Shown one piece after another: positions 10,190 through 23,600 of a stretch of 64,000 nucleotides of DNA. The notes under the pieces were generated by a model. The model searched no databases, was not told the DNA's origin, and worked only from the letters and a program-made list of their open reading frames with translations. A program made the translations under genes and the position numbers. Positions within the stretch are counted from its first letter, which is position 1. Each line of letters opens with the position of its first letter. Source of the stretch: Branchiostoma floridae (Eukaryota; Chordata; Leptocardii; Amphioxiformes; Branchiostomatidae); NCBI RefSeq assembly GCF_000003815.2, contig NC_049979.1, positions 8,228,217 through 8,292,216 of the forward strand. Reading direction: 5' to 3'.

Positions 10190-13100
10190 CTGCAACGACA
10201 ATAAATCATATATATAAAGCATAGAAATTAATAATCAACATATGACACGTTTCATACTTCTAGTCTGGTACCTATTAGTGTTAAGAATCCAGACCTGTGT
10301 CCATTTAGCCTCAAGAATTTGGATCTGTCATCTACATCTAATGCTGACCACAGCAAGTCCGGATTTTTTAGGCTACTGGCTATTGTACCACTGATAACTT
10401 TTGGCACATAACCAATATACATTACTTTGTGCCATGGGATGGGCGCAGGTCTCTCCACCAAAAGTCTGTGTGCGTGGTCTTCTAAATTGAGGCATTTAAA
10501 AGTTGTCTTGTATAAACAAACAATTCAGTTTGTACACACATCATGTACCAAGTACTGTCCTTGATGTCCTTGGAAATATTATTTATGACTGGCATTTTTA
10601 AAAATTACCACATCATCCAGTCCTGGCAGTTGTTGATATTAATGCCATCAGGACCAATCTGAACTTGATCTGAATTTGTGAAATCCAAGACCCAAAGTGG
10701 CAGGTGTGACAGCCTGGAGTAAGTTTGACTTCTACAGTAAAAGACATGTTTATCTCTGAGATCAGTTATGGTCGAATAGTTCCATCCAACCTCATTATTT
10801 CACTTTCCTGTCTTGTCTAGCTAACTCTTTGATGTGGTTTGTCCGGCTAAGGTTTTCATTGAAGAAATATTAATTTTTCAACTGCAAGGGATTACGCTGT
10901 CGTCATATTTCTCCAAGGTTGAAAGACAAGGACAATGTCACTGATTGTGTCATGGTATAAATTCTCAGTCAACAAAATTGGATCTTATCAGTTTGCATGC
11001 ATGGATCAAACAGTGTGTGACTTTATCTACAGATATGTGACAGGAAAAATACAAGGTGATGCTAAAACATGGGTGATGGAACAGATAAACCAATGGTCAT
11101 TAGCAGAAAATGTGTCCTCTAGGAAAATTGCTATGCTTTGTTACAAACACAGCTCTGAGAAGTTCAAGAACAAGGAGCACATGTGGCAATAGGAATACAA
11201 CCAGTAACTGTGAGGCTGCACATGTCCTCGTCATGCCCTGTTTATCACTCCATAGGACGTCCTTGACTTTGCCAACCTGTTGTGGAACACTTTTGATTTT
11301 GCACCTCTGCTAATCCTTAATCTCACTTCAGATGCAGTAACTTGAGCAGGGACAAATAGCAGAGAACATCCAGTCCATATTCAGGATATAGGGACCATGT
11401 TTGGTCATGTAAGAGAATTATAAAGACACAAACATGTTGGAACATCACCAATCATTTTTTGCTGTGTCCTTTTATTTTGTTTTCATGACATAGTTAGATG
11501 TACTCAATCTATGCTTGAATACTTGTCAGGAGTACACATTTGTTCCATCCAGTGGTGCTTTAGGGAATGACAGGAGCTTTCTGGCAGTGTTTGATTTACA
11601 TTGCCGGTTTTCTGCTTGAGAAAACACGTTTCAAAGACATAGGCTCCAATGTTTTCTCCATCTTGCTCGTCTTTCAACCCCTTTCTCCACACTGACCCCA
11701 GGAACCCTTGCCACCCCAGTAATCATGAATGCACCACTGGAGCCCCTGCGAGCTGGTTGGGCTGAAATCAGCATGGGAAATCTTCCAGGTTCCTGGTCAT
11801 TCTGTTCATGTCTCACCTACATCTTCCATTAGTAACCCTAAACTTAATTTATGGCAATCTTAGTTGAAGAAAATGGATCAGACTGGCAGTTCCAATGTTC
11901 GTCTGATCGCACTGGTGGGTGTGTACGGACAGCAGATGTCTCACGTACACCAACATCAAAGAAAACGTAGGAAACTGCCAGGCATGTTAGACGGCAAGGA
12001 CAAGAATAGGAGTCATGTAGCAGCAGACCCCGGTACATTGTTACCTTTGTGTCCAGCGCATTCAACAACTCAGCAGCGGCTTGCCATTTATTGGCAAATC
12101 CCTGTATTTGTTTTGTGCGGACCCTGGGCAGCGTATGGCAGGCGGCACAGATTCATGCCCCGAGGCAATAGCTTTTCCTCCCAGGGAGGCTGGGACCCAG
12201 ATTATTACTGTGTACAGAGATTGAGCATGGCTTTATAATGGATACTGGAGCACTCTCATGAGTTCTGCAACTCCTTTCTAGGGCTTAATCAAAATGGCAG
12301 CATGAAGCAGAGAGTCCGTGCAAACATGACCCCAAAAACTCCATCCCTGGGAGGTAGAGATTTCAATGGATCAGTGGCTAAAAGGATCAGCTTTATGTAA
12401 AATATACCAGCTTCTTGAAGTGTGATGATTTTACATTTCCCTGCTTCAGCTTTCAAGTCAAGGAAGAAAGCTGCAATGCACGTTCCGTAACCATGGTTAC
12501 CGCATCCACAGACCTACTTCAACAGTTTAAAAGAAACAGGGTTGACACAGTAAATACAAAGGCTTGCCGACTAAAGAACTTCAAAATACAAAACAAAATG
12601 GCTGCCAGTCCTTTTAAAGTAAGGAGACGCATGCCCAAACAGTTGGTCTTAATTATTTCTCTGGAGAATCTAACAACTGTTCAGACCACAATTGAGCAGC
12701 AGTTAGTAGTACTGACAAGAGGTGAAAGGCCCTTACTCTGCGTAGCCTGCAAAAGAAAGGTAGTCGACTTCGGAATTACAAGCTTTGATAAGGAAGATCT
12801 GGGAATAAACTTTCCCCCCTTCCATGGATATCAGTTGCAGACAGGATGGAGACTTGTTTATGGGGAGGACTAGCTATGCCCGTCCCTGCTGCCAAAGGTG
12901 ATTCAACATATTTGGCCGATGATTTTCCCACTCTACGGATGCATCAATCAGACTGTCGTACAAACGAGACAGATCCAAGGAACCCTACATTTTTTCATCT
13001 TACTGCTCTGGGTCTCATAGTACAGACAGAATAACAGGAACAACTAGGATGCCACCATTCCCTGAAGAACTACACATTCTGGACATATCTAGGTGCCAGC

Positions 13101-15189
13101 GGATGCCTTGTGTGTATCTGAGGCCAGCTGTTTTACTTTGCAGCATCACCGCATGATATGCACAGCCCTGGATAACATAATGGGCCAATGTCTGTCTATG
13201 ACATCATATCTTGTCAACAGCTTTGCAAGGATGTTAGAACAACCTTCATGAAAAAAGCAGATAAGCTGACTTGTCAGGAAATACATAATCAACATGAATG
13301 TACCATTTAAGAATTTCAACCTCGAGTGCACTATGGGCATCATCTGTTGATTCATGAAATAGTATAGATCAAGAGTGGAAATTTCAGTGGCAGTAAAAAG
13401 ACTTAAGAAATCTTCGACAAGAAAGTACATGTTGTACAAATGTATGCACTCAAGTCAAGGGAACATTACCTATCTGTACTAAAATCAGCAAAGGCATTGC
13501 AATAAATTTATGTAATTTGCTGGCTCGTTTGCCATCTGACAGGACAAAGCCACCACAAATGTCCCAACAAATTCAAGGACCTTTCCTACCCCTCCCCCAT
13601 GTGATGGATCTAGCAGCTGGCCTGCGATGGGAGAATGATAAAGAAACTGTCAACATGGTTTACTTTTCCTCCCACTTGAAAATACTGCAGGGATTCCAAA
13701 GAGGCGCTGGCATTCTGGTTGCCATGGAAGGATTCTGAACAAGACATGCCGACTGTTTTCTCTGTGCTTTTTCCATCTCAGTCTGAATACAAAGGAGTCC
13801 AGACAGAAGAAAACGATTTATCCAGTAGAAGTTTTCTTAGCAAAGAGCAAGGAGGTCACAATCTTGTAAACAAACTTCAGACTTTTTTTACCACTTTCAG
13901 CTAGATGGTTACAGTAAGATTACCCTAGAGTTCAAGGACTTCAAGTTGAGGGAGGGTTTTCCCCAAAAACTTGTACTTCAAGTGGAGGACCTCTGTCAAC
14001 ACTGACCAAGTGGCTTTGTTGTTAGTCCTGGTTCCTGAGCACGCAACCATCATGACAGTCCAGCAGATTTGATGAGGTTTTTATGGAGAGGTTGACCAAG
14101 ATTCACAGGGGAATGCTAACATTAAATGGGTGTTATCATTGGGTAGAGGTAAGGTTACAGGCCAGACAACCTGGAATTGCTCATCATGAAATATCTGTAA
14201 ATGAAAGTGAAGGTTGTGTCATGACGTTGGTACAGGGCATCAATTCAGCCTCATCACAGCAAAAGAAAACTGTATTGTTACACTATGACTCAATCATAAA
14301 TCATGCAAACAATACATATTAAAAGTTTCCAGCAAAAACTAAAATAATGGTAAAAATTATGCTTCTTCTTTGAAGCATTCAGTGATGATAAGATAATGCT
14401 AAAACATATGACTTGCCAGTCATTTTTGCATCCATCAAACATATAAATTTTCTGAGGGGACAAAAAAAATAGGAGTACATCTGAAGAGTCTGACTCATGA
14501 ATAAACATCATGTAATAAATTTAATCCACCATTAATTTTGGTTGCATTGTCTTATGCTAAGTAAACCATGCACTAATGTGCACTAGGAGATGTGTATTCT
14601 GGGCACACCCGGGGGACCCATGAATTACCATAAATACATTAGCACCATCTGAGGAACCCCAGCAGAGTCAACAAGCCACAACATCCAAGGGACAACATCT
14701 TTGCACCACCGCTCATTACAGATGGGTCTAGCACCGTCAGAAGTGTGAATTTGCAAATAGATGAGAAAGTGAGGGAAGGATTAGAGCACCCTGGTGTTAA
14801 GGAGAGGTTGTTAAGTGTGAAGTGGGCCATCAATCACAGTCCTTTGGTCATATCTAGTGAGAAATCAGATTGGATTTTCAATTTGCTCTTTTTTGCTTGT
14901 CAACTCAAGGCAAGGGAAAGGGCCAACGCATATACACAACCCCTTGCAACTTTCTTTTGAGACTGTTTGAAACCTCAAAACAAGTTATATTTGGACCAAC
15001 AGAAACTCTCCACTAATCTATGAGGATTATAAAAAAAATTCTGCTATCTAAAGAATGATTTCCTTTCTTTTATCTTTCTATTGATATGATAATAAACAAT
15101 AATCTTATCATCATGACTTAGCTATCATTGAATTTATGGGGTTTATCAAACACTTCAAAAAATTCTTTATGATTCTATGTGGCAATGTT

Positions 15190-15325
15190 ACGTTTATGAA
15201 GGTTAGACATCCAGGTAAGCAATATTCAAATACAATTCAATCTCTACAACTGGATAAAAACGGATATTTATTTCCGGACGTTTCGAGTGACATCCATCAC
15301 TCTTCTTCAGCTTGGAAAGAATGAA
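15190..15325 (-). mobile_element. Fragment resembling the tail of a Penelope-like (or similar) retroelement, with a hammerhead-like fold
   Basis: On the minus strand CTGAAGA (15310-15304) is followed by a hairpin of GAGTGA and TCACTC with a TGGATG loop, then GAAACGTCC (box GAAA at 15284-15281). TTTCC (15318-15314) and GGAAA (15275-15271) can pair outside. This CTGAAGA-hairpin-GAAACGTC arrangement recurs in animal retroelement tails, and Penelope-like elements are known to carry hammerhead ribozymes. Here one extra base (15303) separates the first core box from the stem. An AT-rich segment follows (AAATAAATATCCGTTTTTA). No reverse transcriptase or GIY-YIG domain is next to it. The family assignment is from pattern memory and tentative. 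Confidence 0.4.
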
Positions 15326-15987
15326 CTAGTCGGAACAATTCAATACCAGTACAGCTAACTAGAAAAACTGGTTTAACCACTAAATCGTTAGGATCGAATG
15401 TGGCAATGTTATTTTGCAGTAAGGGAGTAAATATATGTTTCATGTATTGAAATGTAACCCAAATGAAGTTATCCGACTCACTTCAATGCAAAATCAAATT
15501 AAGGTCACCACAGAAATTATCCTAAAGAGAAAATCCACCAGACATCGAATACTACACAATGCATCTGGCAAAGAATTTTTCCTTCCCCAGGGTTCACATT
15601 GCAGGAAGTCACATCTGTTAGAAGTGGGAAACAGCACAGCCCAGTAGTGGTGGCTTTCCTGCTTTACCTAGGAAGGACCTACCTCAGCGTTGGGAGCACA
15701 TATCCCATTGGACATACATGTACATGTTTGTGAGGTAAAAGCTGCAAGGAATCAATTGCCACCACCCTCTAACAATTTACAGTAAATACAGCCTTGCACT
15801 TGGTTGTTATATAGTCTGAAATAATCTATTTCTTTAAAAGTATAATTTCTCTGTACCAATGTAGCACTGCATAATTTTTTTTTGCTCAAACTAAGTTGCA
15901 TTTCAACATATGCCACATCATTACACTGTCATCTATCACAAGAGTCATGCCAATAACGACTGTTGAACCTTAGGTCATGTCCTACTT

Positions 15988-16192
15988 TAGGGCTTGAAAT
16001 TCATTTAGGGGTTAGGTACATGGGTGCACATATTGCACTGGTATACCACCTAACCTAAACATTTTGGTGCCCAGAGAAACTTTTTACATAGACAAGATTA
16101 GGTGCACACGGCACAGCTCCAATTTTGGGTGCACAAAGGTGATTGTGACATGCGAGGACAAAGGTGCACATCACCCAGTATTTCAAGCCCTG
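15988..16192. mobile_element. hAT-like MITE
   Basis: A 205-bp segment bounded by inverted ends: TAGGGCTTGAAAT on the left and ATTTCAAGCCCTG on the right (its reverse complement starts CAGGGCTTGAAAT). The (C/T)AGGG start is typical of hAT transposons. Copies of GGGTGCACA/GGTGCACA occur inside. I could not find the expected 8-bp target duplication (TCCTACTT against CTGTTGAT), so one edge may have drifted. No coding capacity. Confidence 0.6.
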
Positions 16193-19100
16193 CTGTTGAT
16201 TTCTTCCTTCATGTGGTTTGGCCCACATTGTGAGGTTTACATGGCACACAAACCAGCAGTTGCTCCTTCCTGGCAAATAGGACAGTCATATAGACGAAGG
16301 TCCCATATGCCTACTGTCAGAACATCTGCTGCTCACCTCACGTTTGTTCGTGAACCCAAGTTCAAAGCTTTAGCTACTAATTGGATCAAGAATTCTCTGA
16401 CATGTGTCTTGTTTGAACTTGGTGGTGATGAAGATGCTGCTTGGTACTGAACAAAGATGCAAAAGTGCATACAATGAAACCTCAGGATTTGTCTGACATA
16501 AAAAAACAATCAAAGAAGTTGAAAAATAAGTTGTTTTGAAAGTTTAAGACAAGCATGATCCTTCCATTTCATCCTTAGATTGCTGAAACAATTTAACAGC
16601 ATGTAACATGGAAGCAATAGACACCACCAGAATGACAAAGGATTTATCGTGAGTTTTCTCTATAAACAGACCTTTCCACACCAAGGACCAAATGTCCTCC
16701 ACCGGGTTATAAGGGATAGAAACTTAATGCAAAGGTGAAGACTGAAGTCAGTTCTGGATATTTTTTGGATTAAAGCTATCTTGGACCGATATTTTCTTGA
16801 TTTATAGGATTTAAGGAGGGAAAGTTGGGATGGCGACTAAAGAAACACAGGTGGAGGAAAAGAGTACACTGCTGTGGGATGGAGCATACCAGCTTGACCC
16901 CTCATACTCATAGCTTATCCTATCATGGCTGGAGACCTTGGGTGTCAGAGTTCGCATCTCAGCAAGGTTAAGGGGATTGGGGTAATGATAGCATATCTAC
17001 CTCCACAGGAGAAGGAGACAGAGTCAGCAGCTTTATCTTTAATAAGTTTAGTCTCACATTATCAAGGGCAGTCTATCATAATACTATGAATGCATAGTCT
17101 TACACCATTGGAAGAAAGTTAGCTACATTCATCTCGATAATCAGAAAAACACAATTCATCTCAAAAATCAGAAAAACAAACAGATGTTATACCACATTTA
17201 ATCTTAATAATTCATTACCCATTCATCATCTCATCTTTTAACCAAACATGAATCAGCATCTTTTTTTGTGCATCACTAGTTTACATTACAATCTATACTA
17301 CAACAAGTGGGCGACAACATAGTTCATCCAAAACAAAGAGTATTTGTATTTGGTATTTGGAAAGTTTTGGACAAAAACTTCCAGGATAATGCAGAAAGGA
17401 CATTTTAAAGGTGATGGTAATTCTTTGCAGATCCATCTCCCTACTCATGTGAACATTCAATTCAAAACATGGTGTTGTGATGGATCAATCTCTGGCAAGC
17501 TGGACACTGCTTTTGCCCTTTTGACACTGTTAAATGCCACCGGTAAATCTACATGGAGATTAGTGATGGATGGAGGAGAGCCCTCCTGACTCGTATACAA
17601 AGTCTTATAGCATCTAGGGAACATAAAATCTGCAGATATTGATAAGTGTAATTAACATACATATATTAGTACTACAAATTACAATGTATAAGCAAAAGAC
17701 TTTGTTTACAGCACAGGAGGGTCTAAGTCTCAGAACAACAGCAGTGGAGACGAGCTTTGGGTTCTTAGCTGGTTTGTTTGTGCAGAATTCCTGTCTTTTT
17801 AGACTCACAGAAATTGATCACAGGAAAAAGCAAATAAAGAGGTGCAGTTGGTTGTTGAGGTTGAGGAAAAGGGAGAAAAGCTTGAGGGGAAACAACAAAT
17901 ACGAGTGTAGCCATTACACTGAAGTATATTGGCCATGCCGCTCTCCATCACTAAAGTAAAGGAAGAAGAATGTTCGCTCATCTAAAGATCCTGCCAGGTG
18001 ACAAGCTTAGGTGTTATATGGTGCTGGATTGTGGCACACTATATAGACCATTACTACCTTACAGGTGATTCAAGTTGACAACAGAGATGCTAGGAGATGT
18101 GATTTATGATCTTCCAACACGTGCCAACTATTAGAGGGAGGGAGATAAAATATCAGAGGGAGGGAACTTATTAAACATTATTATCTCGAAAAAATCTGGT
18201 CACCTGTTTGATTCCATCAGCATCTACACCAAGTGACAGATAAGATCAAGGGTGCACATCATCAATGTTGAAGATGCTTCATCGTACATTAGAAGAGATT
18301 GGAGGCATGGTGCCTCTACTCTGGGACTGGACTAAACAAGATCTAAGCTATGACAGATGATCCACCTGATTATAACCAGACTGGGATGAGATGTTGAAGG
18401 ATAAATTAAGCAAGGCAGACAGCATTGTCTGTTTACCGATGTAGTCTAGGAGGGAGGATTCTTTGGCGCTTATGCTCTTGACCTCAGAAAGAGCAAATAC
18501 ATTTGAAGACAGCAGGATACCATCTCATTAATGTCTTTGAAGTAAGGATTAATATGTATTATATTTCAAGCATCTTATATGCATTCTTGTGCAACTAACC
18601 TTTACCACTGCCTAATATCTACCAGAACTAAAACACAATGGGAGAGAGGAGAGCCTAAATGGGTACATTTGTTGAGGGGCAGCAAATCTTGAGACTTTGA
18701 AACATGAGTGAAATGGCCAATTATCTGAAACCCTACCTTGTCAAAGTGACAGAAAACAGTTGCTGAAATCACTTTTGACAGGCGACCAGTACTGTATATA
18801 TAAGGTTGGTTTTGGTGCCTACCATCTAAGGTACAGAACAGTAATATTGACTCCAATATTACTATAAAGATATCTACTACCTGACACTGATGACATCTAC
18901 GAAACTTCATAGCTTGGTTATTAAAGAAAGAATGCAGAATGATGTAATGTATACGCTTTGACTCAGTTTAATATGAAGAAACCAATTAAAGTTTATTTTA
19001 ATGTCAGTGGCTGTGACACAACAATGACACAAAATATTACACTCCGCTTGGCACAAAGTCGACTTCCAGGCTATCATGAACATAAATGTCAAATCTGGTT

Positions 19101-19938
19101 AAGTAGCTTTGAAGTCTTACTAAGAAAACTGGCCATAAACTTTCATTTGTTCCCACTCAGTAATCCAGAAGTTTAAAGAAATGACATTTCAATAATTCTA
19201 TCTTCCTATTCCATGGTGCCCCCACTGACCATAATGTCCCACCAAGGCATCTCAACCTATGAAATTGAAAAGCCTACTTCTCTAGCCTCTACCAGGCTCG
19301 ACAGGTCACTAGAAAGACAGTAGAAATTGGCCAAATAAGACAGAAAACATGCCTCGCCAGAGGACTTAGATGGCCAAGGAGTACACTCCTAGGCCAATTA
19401 ACTCCTACTAGAATTTTATTCCTAACTTGGCCAAAGTCCCCAATACAATACTATTCGACCAGGCGAGAGTCTGGTAGAGACTACTACTTCCCCATCTCTC
19501 CCAACAAAACAAACTGTCCCCCTTTCTGTGACAATGAGGTTATCCACAACATCACCTATCAGCAGCGCACCCCCTGCAAGCATAAACAGACAGACCTTTG
19601 CCCCTCCCACTAGTCAGGTAAGGACAGATCGTAAACTGGGTGTTGATGACAGGATGCCAAAGTTTACATTTCTTAGAAAAAACGACGAGCTAGGGCTGAA
19701 AACTGGTTTAGTCTAGCCGATTAAGTACAGCAGGCAGTGCTTATTTCAGTGCATTAATTAATCTTAGTGGTGGCCTGTGCTGTAGCTTGTTTTGTCTCTG
19801 GCTCTTGGAGAATGTGGGTAAACAGAACAGTCTTCCCAGAATGCCTTGCCCAAAGCCCACCCATGGCTAAACCAAAACAGCCAGAGAGTTGAAGAAAACC
19901 AGGACAACTCCGCTACTAACAATTGTCATTTATAGCAT

Positions 19939-20654
19939 TGTAGAGTCAATTCCATATTACCGAGAGGGTGTTTCTTGCCTTTTGTTCTAACATTTTGGAA
20001 ATCTTTGTGACAATCTAACTGTGATAAGTAACTGTTTAGAACTATTTATAACATCTATGTGACATTCTAAATATTTCTATAGTATTCAAACATGTTAGAA
20101 AGAATTCTAACATCAAATACATTATTTCCGTTAGTTTCTAAACTGTTCCAACGTAGATGCATCATTTGTGATCACATGTTCGAACATAGAAACAATATGA
20201 TGAAACTGGGTCAGTGGGCTGGGAAGAGGGCAATTCACACATCCCTGCCAAGTGCAGGAAATTATGTCTGTCTGCCACCTTCTCACAAAAGACTCACCAG
20301 TGAAAATCTAAAAATACAAGAGCCAAACAAAGGACCAAGCTTAGCAGCTTTGTTTATGGGGGCCATAAAAGTTTTTATGGAGGAAAAAATGACACAAAAT
20401 GTTGGAACATGTTGGAACAATAACAAAAACACATAGATGTTTGAAAATTGTTCTAGATAAAGAGATAATTATATCATTACTTTCCCAAATGTTCCAACAA
20501 ATATAAAAAGGTTCAAACATGTTTAAAGTTTCATTTTGAAATGTTTGAACAATTTCGAACTTAAGTGACTGAAATGTTCTTTTACTCAAAATAGTTCAAA
20601 CTTATTACAAATATTATTTCAAAACCATCTCGGTGACTTGGAATTGACTCTACA
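19939..20654. mobile_element. Inverted-repeat element of 0.7 kb flanked by TA
   Basis: The terminal 31 bp (19939-19969 and 20624-20654) match as inverted repeats at 27 of 31 positions. They share TGTAGAGTCAATTCCA and, after a few changes, CCGAGA.GGT. If the true ends are GAGTCAATTCCA, TA flanks both sides, which would suit a Tc1/mariner-type MITE. The interior is AT-rich and full of TTC.AACATGTT-like words in both orientations, suggesting older extended inverted arms. The open frame at 20092-20436 shows no transposase motif. Confidence 0.65.
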
Positions 20655-23600
20655 GGTTGGGCCCTGGATCAAAACGAACATAATACCTCCATTTTCCCTT
20701 GCAGACAGATGCTTGGCAGGCTTTATTTTATGTGGCAACATGGCTTATCTAATATCATACTTTTACAGCATGTGACAATTTAAGCAAAAGTGTGGGCTGG
20801 TGAAGTTTCTAGTCTATATTTACAACCTTTCAGCATACCTGGAAAGTGTATGATGAAAGACTGGAGAGGGAGGAGGAAAGGCTGGACAAGTTATCTTTTA
20901 ATCTGGCTAAACATTTTAACAAGAAGGAAAAAGCTGCTTAATGACATATGAGTCATCTTGGTATTGTTATTGTCAAAAGTAAATGGAACGGTTGACCCAA
21001 CTCTGTTAAATTATGTTTGAGTAATTAAATGATTTCAGTTTCTGTAAGAAAGCTTGCTGTACAAGATAATGGATACCACTGTCAACAGCAGATTTAGATT
21101 TTATGACTGTAGCCAGGTGTTGCCACGCAGGTCTTCGCAGTTTTGCAACGCAAATTTCACTCTCCATTGTTGACATCCTCTCCGAACAGCTGCCAAAAAT
21201 CACTGTTTGACAGACTCCAACTTCTAATCCAAACAATCTAACTGCCATGACTGGAACAACACCAACAAGTTTTGACACCCAGAACACCTCAACCTGTGGC
21301 TGTCTGATGGAGGCCGTTCTGTAGGCTGAGATCCCCTGACATGGTCACATCAAATTATTGCCTTGAAAGGGGAGCCTTGCATACCACAACTTCAAACTAA
21401 TGAGCTTCAACGAAGCATGTTTATAACAAACTCCCAGTACTGCAAACATCAAGGAATTCACTGCATTTCATCCATGCTGCACACCTGTAAAACAAGTGGT
21501 AGCCGTTGGGTGAAATTCTTTGCCTGGCACTTTCTCCTTGTTACCTGGTTACAGCTATGCTGACAAAGGCATGTGGCATCCTCCTTTGCATGTAAACAAA
21601 GTTTCCCAACGGGTTGTGACCAGATGTTGCAATCCAAAAGGTGTCACAGTTCCTTCCTGCATTGTCCTGCAGGGTCACCAACCAATGAAGGAAGGCAACT
21701 GCCGTGGCACCATGTAATGGGCCCAGGTGTGGCTGTTACATTGGCTTGAAACACAAACAGTTGAGGCAAGGAATGCTGTGAGGTTATTTTGTGAGAGTTT
21801 GAAGTTCTCTTCTCCACAACTTCCCAAGAGAACTTCATTTCCTGTCCACTCACAGAAACAACGTAGTGCAAACACAAGAAGTATGGAGTAGTTGCACACC
21901 ATCATGATCATTTATTTCGTTAAGCATTCCAACCGGGAATGGTATGAATGTATCGGAAGGCACATAAAGTATGAAAGACATGATACACAGGAACCAAGCT
22001 CAAGTGTATGTGTGCAATGCCACCTCTCAAGCTGTGATCTACTAGACCAATACTGTAACTGTACTCAAACTTTCAAAAGTTTAAAGAGAGCCATAAATTA
22101 ATGATTCTAATATCATGACATGTATACCTTTGTTTGAGCTTGAGAAAAAGGTTGTTTTATAGACCTGGCAGTAATTTTGGAGCTGTCCTTGTTAAGCACA
22201 CTGTATAACATGATACATTTTAACAGAAATTACAACTATTATTCTTGGCTTTGCCACAAGAAAACAGTCAAAACCAGCCACCTGGTAAAACAACTGTCAT
22301 CATCAGTTAAAAAGTTCAGGCAGACAGTGTGACATGTTTGACTCTGCAGAAACATCAGGGGAGTGAGGGACAGGTTATTTGTGGGTCAGTCTGACAGTGC
22401 TGGGTACTACCTATCATCAGGCCTGCTGTAATGGCAGGGTGATGAAGACACTGGTACATATATATAAATACCTGGCGGCCACAGTGTCAGACAGGCAGGT
22501 GGATCCTTTTCATTCATGGTATCAATCCCATTTTGTTTACTCTCCTTCTAGACTGAGAGTGACTTTTACTCTTTGGGAGGTATTATAGTTTCTTTTTTGT
22601 GTTTTTTACACAATGGTCACAACAAAAGACTCAAATACAAATTCAAAATTACATGTTGGTTACTTGAATAGGCCTGACACAGCATCTCTTTTATCAATTG
22701 TGGCAAGCTATACCGAAGTGTAATAAAGAGCTTGTAATAATTATTTTTATGTGTTTCTTTCTTAATCATTACAAGACAATTAGAGAATGGTTTCAGCCAC
22801 ATATGGAAGTTTGAAATAAAAGTATATCAAGGCTTCTACTTTGAAGGAATGCTGTGCTTTGGGTTTTTGACATCCTTATCTTTTATAAACTGACGTGCCA
22901 CACTCCATATGGGAAGCCTTGCAGCAATCCTTAAGAGTGATGAAATAGCCCTGGCGTTCAGTACACGGGCCTTTGAAGCTCTAAGGTTATTCATTGGCCC
23001 ACAGCACACAGCATAGCGCACTTCCCGGTTGTCATAACGTTAGTTCTGCGTGACACTTTTTGACGTCTCCGCGCAAGTTGCTGATAAAGGTTCCACTTGG
23101 TATAACAGATCCCCTGCAACTTGGACTTGCTTTATCTGATTGACCCATGGGCTATCCTCAGGCTTGGTGGCCTAGAAATTATCTGACAATTACAATTAGA
23201 AACCCATTACTCGTTATCAGCCCAGCCTTGACGCCTTGCATTTCTTTCTGAAAACTGATACAGATAAAGGTTTTTGGCTGACCAAGTACAAACAGCTGTA
23301 AACTCTTCACCCTTGATTTGTGGTTGAACTTCTAATTACTTAGCGATTAATCTGGCTGACGGCCGCACCTGAGGTGCTTCAGGGCACAGAAAACTCACAT
23401 GTTTCTACTTTGTTTCAGGAGAATTGTTGGCCTTGGCAATAACACGAAGAATGCACTGAAGGGTTTGAGTCCTTGATCAAGTGCTAACAGTATTACGCTG
23501 GTGGGGTGGTCAACATTCCTACCAAAGACAGGTGCACACACGACCAGGTTGTTTTATCGAAAGCTATCGTGGGTTGATGTCACGCAATGTTAACGTGATT

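Noticed and set aside
12415-12873. Plus-strand open frame of 152 codons within intron 2
   Set aside because: No domain, signal peptide or membrane segment; low-complexity random look; lies inside an intron of the opposite strand without a promoter or splice context.
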